Notes: generated by a model from the sequence alone, not told the origin. 32,900 nucleotides of DNA from Acinetobacter harbinensis (GCF_000816495.1 NZ_JXBK01000001.1:1421737-1454636); one strand, 5' to 3'. Counted from the stretch's first letter, positions 18,857-27,941 are shown. Program-made: numbers and translations.

Positions 18857-20053
18857 ATGTCACAATCGGTTTGTATATTAGGTGTCACTGGTTCTATTGG
18901 TCAAAGTACCTTAAAAATTCTGCAACAGCATCCTGAACAGTATGCTGTTTTTGCCGTCACGGCACATAGTCGAATGTTGGAACTTGTGGAAATATGCAAA
19001 CAGTATCATCCGAAAATTGTAGTCGTACCTGTGGGTAAAGTAGAAGAATTACAACAATATTTTAAGCAGCATCAACTGACCAATATTGAAATTTTAACCG
19101 ATGAAGCGGGTCTCATAGCGGTTGCTGAACATCGTGATGTTGATATTGTGATGGCGGCTATTGTGGGTGCGGCAGGTTTGTTGCCGACATTGGCTGCGGT
19201 CAAAGCCGGTAAGCGTGTTTTACTGGCCAATAAAGAAGCATTGGTTATGTCGGGTGATTTGATGATGCAGGCCGCGCATGATTCTCATGCTGAATTGCTG
19301 CCAGTCGATTCTGAGCACAATGCTATTTTTCAGTGCTTACCCGAAGGTTATTTTCAGAACGAGCGTAATGGACAGCCAAAACAAGGCGTGTCACGTATCT
19401 TGCTGACCGCATCTGGTGGGCCATTTTTAAATCATTCCTTGCAACAATTAAAAACGGTGACCGTGGCCCAAGCCTGTAAGCATCCAAAATGGTCAATGGG
19501 GCAAAAAATCTCTGTCGATTCTGCCACTTTAATGAATAAGGGTTTGGAATTGATAGAAGCGTGTCATTTGTTTGCAATTTCAGAACAGTTTATAACAGTG
19601 GTGGTGCATCCACAGAGTATCATTCATTCTATGGTGCAATATGTGGATGGTTCAACCTTGGCACAAATGGGTAATCCCGATATGTGTACACCGATTGCGC
19701 ATGCATTGGCGTGGCCAAAACGGATTAAAACGCATGTGCCTGCATTGGACTTATTTGTGATGCAACAACTGGATTTTCAAGAACCGGATACCACACGTTT
19801 TCCTGCTCTAAAGCTTGCACGACAAGCCATGCAGAGCGGAGGCTTAGCACCGACTATTTTAAATGCGGCCAATGAAATTGCAGTTGCTGCTTTTTTAAAT
19901 AATCGCATTGGCTTTACAGAAATATCGCAAGTGGTGGAGCACACCTTGAATCAGGTGGAGACCGGTGCTGCTGAGTCAATCGAGCTTATTTTGCAGGTCG
20001 ATCAACTGGCGCGTTCCACCGCGGAAAAAATTGTCATGAACCACGGAAGCTAA
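18857..20053 (+). CDS. dxr: 1-deoxy-D-xylulose 5-phosphate reductoisomerase
   Basis: First committed step of the MEP isoprenoid pathway (DXP to MEP, NADPH-dependent), the target of fosmidomycin. 398 residues, normal length. Visible features are the NADPH fold LGVTGSIGQST (8-18), NKEALVMSG (125-133), probable metal ligands D151 and E153 in PVDSEHNA with E231 in MNKGLELIEA, and the flexible-loop region PKWSMGQKISVDSATL. The ATG begins at the base after the cdsA stop. Its product pathway supplies the substrate of UppS, encoded two genes upstream. Confidence 0.97.
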   Translation: MSQSVCILGVTGSIGQSTLKILQQHPEQYAVFAVTAHSRMLELVEICKQYHPKIVVVPVGKVEELQQYFKQHQLTNIEILTDEAGLIAVAEHRDVDIVMAAIVGAAGLLPTLAAVKAGKRVLLANKEALVMSGDLMMQAAHDSHAELLPVDSEHNAIFQCLPEGYFQNERNGQPKQGVSRILLTASGGPFLNHSLQQLKTVTVAQACKHPKWSMGQKISVDSATLMNKGLELIEACHLFAISEQFITVVVHPQSIIHSMVQYVDGSTLAQMGNPDMCTPIAHALAWPKRIKTHVPALDLFVMQQLDFQEPDTTRFPALKLARQAMQSGGLAPTILNAANEIAVAAFLNNRIGFTEISQVVEHTLNQVETGAAESIELILQVDQLARSTAEKIVMNHGS

Positions 20054-20056
20054 AAC

Positions 20057-21412
20057 ATGAGTGCCTTGTTTATTATTGTGGCAGCAATTCTTCTGCTCGG
20101 ACCTTTGATTGCCATTCATGAGTTCGGACATTATATTGTGGCACGTAAATTGGGTGTGAAAGTTTTAGTTTACTCCATCGGTTTTGGGCCTACTTTGCTG
20201 AAGTGGACGTCTAAAAAATCCGGTATCCAATATCAACTTTCTGCTTTACCGTTAGGCGGTTATGTGAAAATGTTGGATGAGCGAGAAGGTGATGTCGCTG
20301 AAGAGGACTTGCCGAAAGCGTTTAATCGTCAGCATGCGTGGAAACGTATTGCTATCGTTGCAGCGGGACCATTGATCAACTTAGCTTTTGCTGTGGTTTT
20401 ATTTTGGATCTTATTTTTACCCTCACAAGAGCAACTCAATACTCGTGTTGGTAAAGTGTTACCAAATACGCCTGCAGCCACAGTGCATATGCAGGTCGGT
20501 GACAAAATTACCGCAGTAGATGGCACAGCAACTCAGACATGGGAAAAGTTAAATTTTGCCTTGGTTGATCGCGTTGGTGAAAGTGGTTTTATCGATATTC
20601 AAGCTGACCGCAATGGTCAAACTGAAAATTTCAAATTGCCCATTCAAGACTTCTTAAAAAATCAAAACCAATCTGCCTTAGACAGCCTAGGCTTTATGCC
20701 GTATCGTCCGCATCTAGACGCTGTTGCTTCAAAGCTCAGTGAAGATGGTGCAGCAATCCGTCAAGGCATGAAAGCCGGTGATAAAATTATTGCCATTGAT
20801 GGGGTGAAAATGAATGATTGGTTTGATGTGGTGCAAACCGTGCAAGCCGCTCCAGAAAAATTATTAAAAATTGATGTATTACGTCAAAATAAAGTTGTAC
20901 ATTTACAAGTCATGCCACAGGCAAAACGGGACAACATGGGCAATGTGACTGGCATGCTCGGCGTTCAAAACAGTCCGGGGAAAATAATCATTCCGGATGA
21001 CTATAAACAAAAGATTCAATACACACCAGTTGAAGCGTTTGGCATGGCCATTGAGAAAACCGGCCAACTGTCTGGCATGATTTTTAACTCGATTGGTAAA
21101 ATGGTACGTGGTTTAATTGGTGTCGATAACTTATCAGGCCCAATCACTATTGCTAAAGTGGCCGGACAAAGTGCGGAAATGGGCTGGCAAACCTTTATTT
21201 CATTTATGGCTTTAATGAGCGTAAGTTTAGGTATTTTAAACTTATTACCTATTCCTATGCTCGATGGTGGACACTTAGTTTACTATTTTATTGAACTGAT
21301 TCGGGGTAAACCTGTTTCTGAACAAATACAATTGGTTGGTTTAAAAATTGGTATGGTACTGCTCGGCAGCATGATGCTGCTGGCATTATTCAATGACTTC
21401 ATGCGTTTATAA
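20057..21412 (+). CDS. rseP: Site-2 protease RseP, inner-membrane zinc metalloprotease
   Basis: Intramembrane protease. In E. coli it makes the second cut in the anti-sigma factor RseA and clears signal-peptide remnants. 451 residues. The zinc site HEFGH (H21, E22, H25) is in the first membrane helix, and the third ligand D403 is in NLLPIPMLDGGH (395-406). Two PDZ domains occupy roughly 115-300. Membrane helices lie near 1-20, 98-117, 375-398 and 425-447. GGAAG is 7 bases before the ATG, within the end of dxr. bamA follows after 41 bp. Whether an RseA-type substrate exists in this organism cannot be told from the window. Confidence 0.95.
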   Translation: MSALFIIVAAILLLGPLIAIHEFGHYIVARKLGVKVLVYSIGFGPTLLKWTSKKSGIQYQLSALPLGGYVKMLDEREGDVAEEDLPKAFNRQHAWKRIAIVAAGPLINLAFAVVLFWILFLPSQEQLNTRVGKVLPNTPAATVHMQVGDKITAVDGTATQTWEKLNFALVDRVGESGFIDIQADRNGQTENFKLPIQDFLKNQNQSALDSLGFMPYRPHLDAVASKLSEDGAAIRQGMKAGDKIIAIDGVKMNDWFDVVQTVQAAPEKLLKIDVLRQNKVVHLQVMPQAKRDNMGNVTGMLGVQNSPGKIIIPDDYKQKIQYTPVEAFGMAIEKTGQLSGMIFNSIGKMVRGLIGVDNLSGPITIAKVAGQSAEMGWQTFISFMALMSVSLGILNLLPIPMLDGGHLVYYFIELIRGKPVSEQIQLVGLKIGMVLLGSMMLLALFNDFMRL

Positions 21413-21453
21413 TAGCGTAGACACGAAATAAATTAACATCGGAAAAGACTGGC

Positions 21454-23949
21454 ATGCAGCACAAACATTTATTTATGCCTTTGGCACTTCTTAGTGCAAT
21501 GGCCGTAGTACAACAAGTATATGCAGCAGATGAATTCATTGTCCGCGATATTAAAATTGACGGCCTTGTTCGTTTAACGCCAACCAATGTCTATGGGATG
21601 TTGCCTGTAAATGCAGGTGATCGTGTCAATGATGCAACAATTGCAAATGCAATTCGTGCTTTGTATGCCACGGGTCTGTTCGATGATATTAAAGCATCGC
21701 AACAAGCAGATACGCTGACCTTTGTCGTGGTGGAACGTCCACTGATTTCAAAAGTTGAGCTTAAAGGCAATAAACTCATTCCTAAAGAAGCGCTGCAAGA
21801 TGGCTTGAAAAAAATGGGCATTGCAGAGGGTGAGGTTTTAAAAAAATCGGCACTGCAAACCATTGAAACAGAGCTTGAACAACAATATATGCAACAAGGT
21901 CGTTATGACGCTGACGTAACAGTTGTGACCACGGCTAAACCCAATAACCGAGTTGATTTAACCATTAACTTTGTCGAGGGCAAAGCGGCAAAAGTGGTTG
22001 ATATCAATATTATTGGCAATAACGTTTTTAAAGAAAGTGAAATCAAGCAAGCTTTTGCGGTAAAAGAAAGCAGCTGGAGTTCAATTGTTACGCGTAATGA
22101 TCGTTATGCGCGTGAAAAAATGGCCGCCAGTTTAGAAGCTTTGCGTGCGCTATATTTAAATAAAGGCTACATTAATTTTAATATTACCAACTCAAGTTTA
22201 AATTTGAGTGAAGACAAAAAGAATATCTTTGTTGAAGTCAGCGTAGATGAAGGCGAACAGTTCAAATTTGGGCAAAGTAAATTTTTAGGCGATGCACTGT
22301 ATAAGCCTGAAGAATTACAAGCTTTGCAAATTTATAAAGATGGCGAAACCTATTCACAAGAAAAAGTAAATGCAGTGAAACAACTTTTGCTGCGTAAGTA
22401 TGGCAATGCTGGCTATTACTATGCTGAAGTGAATGTGGTTCCGCAAATTAATAAAGACACCAAGCAAGTCGATTTAAATTACTATATTAATCCGGGCCAG
22501 AAAGTTACGGTACGTCGTATTAATTTCATCGGTAACACCAAAACTGCAGATGAAGTGTTACGCCGCGAATTCCGCCAAATGGAAGGCGCTTTGGCCAGTA
22601 ATGAAAAAATTGACTTGTCTAAAGTTCGTTTAGAGCGGACTGGTTTCTTTAAAACCGTGGATATTAAACCAGCACGTATTCCTAATGTGCCTGATCAAGT
22701 CGATTTAAACGTCCAAGTTGAAGAACAACAATCCGGCACCAGTACACTTGCAGTTGGTTTCTCGCAAAGTGGCGGTGTTACCTTTCAAGCGGGTTTAAGT
22801 CAAACCAATTTCTTGGGAACAGGCAATAGTGTGGCTATCGATTTGTCACGTTCAGAAACCCAAGATTATTATAATTTAAGTGTGACAGATCCGTATTTCA
22901 CCATCGATGGTGTACGTCGTGGTTACAACATGTATTACCGTAAAACCAAGCTGAATGATGACTATAACGTTAATAACTATGTGACGGATAGTTATGGTGG
23001 TGGGATTAACTTTGGTTATCCAATTGATGAAAACCAAAGTATCAGTGCTGGTTTGAATATTGACCAAACAAATGTCACCACAGGGCCGTATGTGTCGACT
23101 TATGTACGTGATTACTTGTTGGCCAATGGTGGCGGAAAAACTGGTGCACCAGGACGTTATTGTCCAATTCCTTTAGTCGATCAAAAGTGTGGTGCTGCTG
23201 ATGATCAGTGGATAGCATTTGATGACGAGTTCAAAGGCGACTTCTTAACTTATAATTTAAATTTAGGTTGGTCATATAACACTTTAAACCGTCCAGTATT
23301 CCCAACGTCAGGAATGTCGCACCGCATCAATGGTGAAATCGCATTGCCGGGCAGTGATGTTGAATACCAGAAATTAACGTATGATGCGCAAGCTTACTTC
23401 CCATTGGGTAAGGATTTTGTACTGCGTGGCTATGGTAAGTTAGGTTATGGTAATGATTTACCATTTTATAAAAACTTCTATGCCGGTGGTTTTGGCTCAG
23501 TGCGTGGCTATGACAACAGTACACTGGGTCCAAAATATCCAGGCGTCACTTATAATGAGTCTCAAACAACTGATTATGACCCAGAGGAAGTGGGTGGTAA
23601 TGCACTGATTCAATTTGGTGCAGAGCTGGCATTGCCATTGCCATTTAAAGGAGATTGGACACGTCAAGTGCGACCAGTAGTCTTTGCAGAAGGTGCACAA
23701 GTTTTTGATACGCAATGTAAAATTCCAAGTGGAAAATTATTTATTGATGGCACAGCAGGTATTGATGCCAAGCAATATTGCGAAGATAACTTTGGTTTTG
23801 ACGTAGGCAACATGCGTTATAGTGTTGGCGTTGGCTTTACGTGGATTACCATGATTGGGCCACTGTCACTCAGTTATGCATATCCATTGAATGAAAAATC
23901 TGGCGATCAAACTAAAAACATCCAGTTTGAAATTGGTCGTACGTTCTAA
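21454..23949 (+). CDS. bamA: Outer-membrane protein assembly factor BamA
   Basis: Core of the BAM complex, which folds and inserts beta-barrel proteins into the outer membrane. 831 residues (E. coli 810). A signal peptide covers 1-24 (cut after VYA). Five POTRA domains run to about residue 420, then a 16-strand barrel follows, with the lid-lock motif VRGY (683-686) in loop 6 and the C-terminal aromatic F831 of the beta-signal. Two cysteine pairs fall in predicted surface loops: C570/C579 and C755/C776. They could form external disulfides. The neighbours rseP and skp act in the same envelope pathway. Confidence 0.96.
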   Translation: MQHKHLFMPLALLSAMAVVQQVYAADEFIVRDIKIDGLVRLTPTNVYGMLPVNAGDRVNDATIANAIRALYATGLFDDIKASQQADTLTFVVVERPLISKVELKGNKLIPKEALQDGLKKMGIAEGEVLKKSALQTIETELEQQYMQQGRYDADVTVVTTAKPNNRVDLTINFVEGKAAKVVDINIIGNNVFKESEIKQAFAVKESSWSSIVTRNDRYAREKMAASLEALRALYLNKGYINFNITNSSLNLSEDKKNIFVEVSVDEGEQFKFGQSKFLGDALYKPEELQALQIYKDGETYSQEKVNAVKQLLLRKYGNAGYYYAEVNVVPQINKDTKQVDLNYYINPGQKVTVRRINFIGNTKTADEVLRREFRQMEGALASNEKIDLSKVRLERTGFFKTVDIKPARIPNVPDQVDLNVQVEEQQSGTSTLAVGFSQSGGVTFQAGLSQTNFLGTGNSVAIDLSRSETQDYYNLSVTDPYFTIDGVRRGYNMYYRKTKLNDDYNVNNYVTDSYGGGINFGYPIDENQSISAGLNIDQTNVTTGPYVSTYVRDYLLANGGGKTGAPGRYCPIPLVDQKCGAADDQWIAFDDEFKGDFLTYNLNLGWSYNTLNRPVFPTSGMSHRINGEIALPGSDVEYQKLTYDAQAYFPLGKDFVLRGYGKLGYGNDLPFYKNFYAGGFGSVRGYDNSTLGPKYPGVTYNESQTTDYDPEEVGGNALIQFGAELALPLPFKGDWTRQVRPVVFAEGAQVFDTQCKIPSGKLFIDGTAGIDAKQYCEDNFGFDVGNMRYSVGVGFTWITMIGPLSLSYAYPLNEKSGDQTKNIQFEIGRTF

Positions 23950-23985
23950 GTACGACCTCACACAGGTTTAAATAAGGATATTGAT

Positions 23986-24483
23986 ATGAATAAAGTGTTA
24001 ATGAGTATTCTGCTGGCGGGCCTTGCCAGTAGTTCAATGCTACATGCGGCGGGCTACGGTGTGGTTGATTTAGAAAAAGTGATTGAAAATAGCACTTATT
24101 TAAAACAGCAAAATATGAGTTTGCAGCAAAGTATGAAGCCGCAAACGTCAAAGTTGGAGCAGTTGGGTAAAGAGTTGGAAGCTATCCAGCAACGTGCGCA
24201 ACAAAATCCTAATTTAGCCGAAACTGAGAAGCAAAAAATGCTGACACAGTATCAGGCTAAATTAAAAGAGTTTAATTTAATTCAACAGGGATTGCAGACC
24301 ACCGTTCAGGCCTCTATTCAAGTGATGAATAAGACCTTGGATGGCCGAGTCAAACAGGTTGCAGAACAATTGCGTAAAGAAAACAACTTGGATATCGTTT
24401 TGAATCGTAATTCAGCGCTTGCTTATGACCCTAAATATGATTTAACTGATAAAATGATTCAAAAGGTTAATGTTATTAAATAA
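23986..24483 (+). CDS. skp: Periplasmic OmpH/Skp-family chaperone
   Basis: Holdase that carries unfolded outer-membrane proteins to the BAM complex. 165 residues (E. coli Skp 161). A signal peptide of about 21 residues ends in LHA-A. The mature protein starts GYGVVDLEKV, the family's first beta strand, then has a long charged helical hairpin (about 37-125, many Q/K/E) forming the trimer's tentacles, and returns to the core with LDIVLNRNSALAYDPKYDLT. A strong AAGGATATTGAT ribosome-binding region precedes the ATG. It sits between bamA and lpxD, the standard order; lpxD begins 3 bp after its stop. Confidence 0.93.
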   Translation: MNKVLMSILLAGLASSSMLHAAGYGVVDLEKVIENSTYLKQQNMSLQQSMKPQTSKLEQLGKELEAIQQRAQQNPNLAETEKQKMLTQYQAKLKEFNLIQQGLQTTVQASIQVMNKTLDGRVKQVAEQLRKENNLDIVLNRNSALAYDPKYDLTDKMIQKVNVIK

Positions 24484-24486
24484 TCC

Positions 24487-25554
24487 ATGAATCCTCGTCA
24501 GTTTCGTTTAGAAGACCTCGCTCGCCTTGTACAAGGCGAGTATGTGGGTCAATCCGATTTAATATTGAATGGGCTTGCAAGCTTAGAGCTTGCTGAGCAG
24601 CAGCATATCGCATTTGTAAATGCAGATAAGTATGTAGATCAGGCGCGTGCCTCACATGCAGGCGCACTAATCGTCACCAAGGCTTTAAAAGCCGAGTTGA
24701 CCAACCATCATAACTTTATCGTGGTGGATCAGCCTTATCTGGCATTTGCAATGTTGACACACGTATTTGAGAAAAAAAATACCCAAAGAGGTATTGAAAG
24801 TACAGCGCAAATTCATTCCTCGGCTTTAATTGCTGATAGTGCTTATATTGGGCATTATGTGGTGATTGGTGAGCATTGTATCGTCGGTGATGACACCATT
24901 ATTCAGTCACATGTCAAAATTGACGATGATGTCGAAATTGGTAAGCAATGTTTTATAGATTCGCATGTTACGCTCACGGGACAAGCTAAAATTGGTAATC
25001 GTGTGCGTATCCATGCCAATAGTGTCATTGGCAGTGAGGGTTTTGGTTTTGCTCCTTATCAAGGAAAATGGCATCGTATTGCTCAGTTAGGTTCGGTTAA
25101 AGTCGGTCACGATGTACGAATTGGCTCAAATTGTAGTATTGATCGTGGGGCGTTGGATGACACAATTTTAGAAGATGGCGTCATTATTGATAACCTTGTG
25201 CAAATTGCCCATAATGTAAAAATTGGTGCAAATACTGCAATAGCTGCAGAATGTGGCATTGCAGGTAGCACCACGATTGGCAAAAACTGTATATTTGCAG
25301 GTGGTGTTGGCGTAGTGGGTCACGTTAATATTGCAGATAATGTGACCATTACAGCGATGTCAATGGTCACAAAAAGTATTTCTGAAGCAGGGCGTTATTC
25401 TTCAGGAACACCGTTATTGGAAAATTCACACTGGAAACGTGCAGCCATACGCTTTAAACAATTAGCAGATGTGCCATTGACCCAATTGCTTAAACGGCTT
25501 GATCATATGCAGACTCGAATTGAGTCCCTTGAATCAACTTTTAAGCGTAAATAG
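24487..25554 (+). CDS. lpxD: UDP-3-O-acyl-glucosamine N-acyltransferase
   Basis: Third step of lipid A synthesis: adds the N-linked acyl chain to UDP-3-O-acyl-glucosamine. 355 residues. The N-terminal uridine-binding domain (about 1-100) is followed by a left-handed beta helix of hexapeptide repeats (about 105-315) and a C-terminal helix (about 320-355). The catalytic histidine is H242 in [20 protein letters not shown] (182-190) and [11 protein letters not shown] are also conserved. There is no Shine-Dalgarno between the skp stop and the ATG. A perfect GC-rich 20-bp palindrome covers codons 12-18. fabZ and lpxA follow with little or no gap. Confidence 0.96.
   Translation: MNPRQFRLEDLARLVQGEYVGQSDLILNGLASLELAEQQHIAFVNADKYVDQARASHAGALIVTKALKAELTNHHNFIVVDQPYLAFAMLTHVFEKKNTQRGIESTAQIHSSALIADSAYIGHYVVIGEHCIVGDDTIIQSHVKIDDDVEIGKQCFIDSHVTLTGQAKIGNRVRIHANSVIGSEGFGFAPYQGKWHRIAQLGSVKVGHDVRIGSNCSIDRGALDDTILEDGVIIDNLVQIAHNVKIGANTAIAAECGIAGSTTIGKNCIFAGGVGVVGHVNIADNVTITAMSMVTKSISEAGRYSSGTPLLENSHWKRAAIRFKQLADVPLTQLLKRLDHMQTRIESLESTFKRK
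24521..24540. repeat. Perfect 20-bp palindrome in the start of lpxD
   Basis: CTCGCCTTGT followed at once by ACAAGGCGAG, exact reverse complements with no spacer, 35-54 bases into lpxD. As RNA it folds to an 8-bp stem with a GUAC loop and is much richer in GC than its surroundings. It could affect translation or be a protein-binding site; both are inference. Confidence 0.7.
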
Positions 25555-25558
25555 AAAT

Positions 25559-26047
25559 ATGATGACTGATTCCATTTCCCCTGCATTTATTAAGCCCGAA
25601 TTGCCAATGCACACTCAGCAAATTCGTGAGTATTTACCGCATCGTTATCCATTTTTGTTGGTCGATCGTATTACCGATGTGACCGATAATGCTATCGTGG
25701 GGTATAAGAATGTTTCGATTAATGAAGAGTTCTTGCAAGGCCATTTCCCAGATTATCCAATTATGCCGGGTGTATTAATTGTTGAGGCGCTCGCCCAAGT
25801 CTCTGGTATACTTGGTTTTATTATGAATAACGAAAAACCAAGTCAAGGTTCTTTGTTTCTTTTTGCGGGTGCTGAAAAAATTCGTTTTAAGAAACAAGTC
25901 GTCGCTGGCGATCAATTGGTTTTAAAGTCTGAATTAGTGATGCATAGACGTGGCATTTACAAATACCATTGTGTAGCCACGGTTGATGGTATTGTGGCAA
26001 CAACAGCGGAAATTATGGTTTCGCATCAAAAAATAGAGCAGGCATGA
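25559..26047 (+). CDS. fabZ: 3-hydroxyacyl-ACP dehydratase FabZ
   Basis: Dehydrates 3-hydroxyacyl-ACP in fatty acid elongation and competes with LpxA/LpxD for 3-hydroxyacyl-ACP. 162 residues from the ATG at 25559; a second ATG follows immediately at 25562. The frame stays open upstream to a TTG inside lpxD, but family homology starts only near QQIREYLPHRYPF. The hot-dog fold catalytic pair is H62 and E76 in GHFPDYPIMPGVLIVEALAQ (61-80). The start lies 4 bp after the lpxD stop and the stop overlaps lpxA by ATGA, so the three genes form one translation-coupled unit. Confidence 0.94.
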   Translation: MMTDSISPAFIKPELPMHTQQIREYLPHRYPFLLVDRITDVTDNAIVGYKNVSINEEFLQGHFPDYPIMPGVLIVEALAQVSGILGFIMNNEKPSQGSLFLFAGAEKIRFKKQVVAGDQLVLKSELVMHRRGIYKYHCVATVDGIVATTAEIMVSHQKIEQA

Positions 26048-26832
26048 GTAAAAACGATTTAATTCACCCCACCGCCATTATTGATGCATCTGCAGTTATT
26101 GCTGCAGATGTAGAAATTGGTCCTTATTGTATTATCGGGCCACAGGTCACTATTGCTGAGGGCACTAAACTGCATTCACATGTAGTCGTAGCGGGTTATA
26201 CTCGAATTGGCAAAAACAATGAAATATTTCAATTCGCAAGTGTGGGTGAAATTTGTCAAGATTTAAAATATGCAGGCGAGGAAACTTGGCTTGAGATCGG
26301 TGATCACAACTCAATTCGTGAGCACTGTAGTTTGCATCGCGGCACCGTACAAGACCAGGGTTTAACCAAAATTGGTAGCCATAACTTATTGATGGTGAAT
26401 ACGCATATTGCGCACGACTGTGTGATTGGTGATCATAATATTTTCGCCAATAACGTGGGTATTGCAGGGCATGTGCATATCGGTGAATATGTGGTGGTGG
26501 GGGGCAACTCAGGTATCCATCAATTTTGCAAAATTGACTCTTATAGTATGATTGGCGGTGCATCGTTAATTTTAAAAGATGTACCGGCTTACGTTATGGT
26601 TTCAGGTAATCCTGCACATGCCTTTGCTATGAATGTAGAAGGTATGCGTCGTAGAGGTTGGTCTAAATCAGTGATTCAGGCCTTACGCCAAGCTTTTAAA
26701 CTTATTTATAAAGAAGGTTTAACCACAGAGCAGGCGATTAAGCAAATTCGTACTGATATTCTGCCTGATGTACCGGAAGCACAATTACTGATTGATTCTT
26801 TAGAGCAATCTGAACGCGGTATTGTGCGTTAA
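26044..26832 (+). CDS. lpxA: UDP-N-acetylglucosamine acyltransferase
   Basis: First step of lipid A synthesis: transfers a 3-hydroxyacyl chain from ACP to UDP-GlcNAc. 262 residues, same as E. coli. A left-handed beta helix of hexapeptide repeats covers about 7-185, with the catalytic histidine H124 in THIAHDC (120-126) and family residues GEICQDLKY (69-77) and SGNPAHAFAMN. A C-terminal helical domain follows (about 195-262). It overlaps fabZ by 4 bp. lpxB, which follows lpxA in enterobacteria, is missing here; a terminator and an opposing gene come next. A 9-bp hairpin covers codons 15-23. Confidence 0.97.
   Translation: MSKNDLIHPTAIIDASAVIAADVEIGPYCIIGPQVTIAEGTKLHSHVVVAGYTRIGKNNEIFQFASVGEICQDLKYAGEETWLEIGDHNSIREHCSLHRGTVQDQGLTKIGSHNLLMVNTHIAHDCVIGDHNIFANNVGIAGHVHIGEYVVVGGNSGIHQFCKIDSYSMIGGASLILKDVPAYVMVSGNPAHAFAMNVEGMRRRGWSKSVIQALRQAFKLIYKEGLTTEQAIKQIRTDILPDVPEAQLLIDSLEQSERGIVR
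26085..26112 (+). repeat. Hairpin in the first codons of lpxA
   Basis: CATCTGCAG (26087-26095) and CTGCAGATG (26102-26110) are exact reverse complements around a 6-base loop. A G·U and a U-A pair extend the stem outward to 26085/26112. It begins 41 bases into the gene, at a place comparable to the lpxD palindrome. Confidence 0.6.
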
Positions 26833-26851
26833 TCCAATAGTGCATCAGCTC

Positions 26852-26882
26852 AAAAAGACACCTGATACGGTGTCTTTTTTTT
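26852..26882. terminator. Bidirectional terminator between lpxA and cpoB
   Basis: AAAAAGACACC (26852-26862) pairs with GGTGTCTTTTT around loop TGATAC and runs into eight T residues. It lies between the converging lpxA and cpoB stops and can end both. Confidence 0.9.
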
Positions 26883-26885
26883 AGA

Positions 26886-27707
26886 TTATTTTTTTACAAA
26901 ACCGGCTTCTTCTGATTTTGGATACTCTTTAAGGAGCTTGCTTTTAAGTTGGTTGGCGCTAGTGGTATTACGATCTACATCTTTAGCAATATTATAAAGT
27001 TGATAAAGTGCACGTGCTGCTTTGGCTGAATTGGGATATTGATTGACGACAATATTGTAATTCTTTTTGGCCTCGGCATAATTGGTGGGCTCAATGGCCA
27101 GATTAAACTCCGCTAACCAAAAATAAGCATTACTGATATAAATACTATTGGGATTGTTCTTGATAAAGTTTTGCATCGGCGCAATGGCTTTTTTTGCACC
27201 GCCTTGTTTATACGCATCTAAAGCAACCGTATAAGCGGCTTGATCAAGATCAGTTGAGGCTGTGGTTGTTTGCGCCTTTGCTGGATTGACATTTATGCTG
27301 TTGGGTTTGCTGGCATTACTGGGAGAGATATCCTGTTGTTTATCCTCCTCTGGGGCGGCACTATCGGGATCAACCTTTTGCTGTAATAGCTCTAGTCGTT
27401 GATCTAAGTCGGTATAACGATTGCTGAGTTCGTGTTTAAGTTGCGCAATTTCATTGTCTTGTTCTTCAATTTTTCCCCGTAGTGTGCGAATATCATTTTC
27501 TAATTGTTGGGTTTTTTGCATAATTTGCCAGTTCAGATTGGTTGGCGCACTTGCTGTATCTGTAGCAAGGGCAGTAGGCTGGACAGTAGATTCAACGCCA
27601 TTTTGACTTAATCCACGTGATTCAATAGGAATGGCATAAAGTGAGCTTGAAGCCAATAAGACTGCTGCATATAAAGCATGCTGTTTGCGCATCATAAAAA
27701 CATCCAT
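26886..27707 (-). CDS. cpoB: CpoB/YbgF-like periplasmic TPR protein
   Basis: In E. coli, CpoB links the Tol-Pal system to peptidoglycan synthesis at the division site through TolA. 273 residues. A signal peptide (1-25) ends in SLYA. A trimerising coiled coil of heptads spans about 59-112 (LENDIRTLRGKIEEQDNEIA), followed by a Ser/Pro/Asn-rich linker (about 115-150) and TPR repeats to the end (DLDQAAYTVALDAYKQGG, AYFWLAEFNL, AKAARALYQL). The start is uncertain: ATGs at 27707, 27695 and 27692 are all in frame, and all keep the signal peptide. Unusually for this gene, tolB and pal are not adjacent; it converges on lpxA instead. Confidence 0.88.
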   Translation of the reverse strand: MDVFMMRKQHALYAAVLLASSSLYAIPIESRGLSQNGVESTVQPTALATDTASAPTNLNWQIMQKTQQLENDIRTLRGKIEEQDNEIAQLKHELSNRYTDLDQRLELLQQKVDPDSAAPEEDKQQDISPSNASKPNSINVNPAKAQTTTASTDLDQAAYTVALDAYKQGGAKKAIAPMQNFIKNNPNSIYISNAYFWLAEFNLAIEPTNYAEAKKNYNIVVNQYPNSAKAARALYQLYNIAKDVDRNTTSANQLKSKLLKEYPKSEEAGFVKK

Positions 27708-27714
27708 TTCGTAT

Positions 27715-27747
27715 TCTTAACCATATTCTCAATGTTTAGGGTTAAGA
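27715..27747. repeat. 8-bp inverted repeat just upstream of cpoB
   Basis: TCTTAACC (27715-27722) and GGTTAAGA (27740-27747) are exact reverse complements 17 bases apart, ending 8 bp before the cpoB ATG. This is a possible operator or leader hairpin; nothing shows which. Confidence 0.45.
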
Positions 27748-27941
27748 GCATATCTATTTAAAAGACCTGCGCACATTAAAAACGCCCATGCCTTGAAATG
27801 CAATATACATTTACAATCTTGTTATAGTTTTAAAGTGGGCAATTAGATAGCTAAAAAATAACAAAAAAAGCAATTTTCAATCAATATTGTTTTTTTAATA
27901 ATCAAATGAAAGTGTGAGCCGTATAAAAGGGATTTCAATGC

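Noticed and set aside
25499..25558. Upstream TTG start extending fabZ into lpxD by 20 residues
   Set aside because: The added residues show no FabZ homology and no ribosome-binding site; the ATG at 25559 or 25562 fits the family.
26165..26563. 132-residue open frame on the minus strand inside lpxA
   Set aside because: It is a shadow frame of a conserved gene; composition rich in H, Y, P and S is typical of antisense reading, and it has no start signals.
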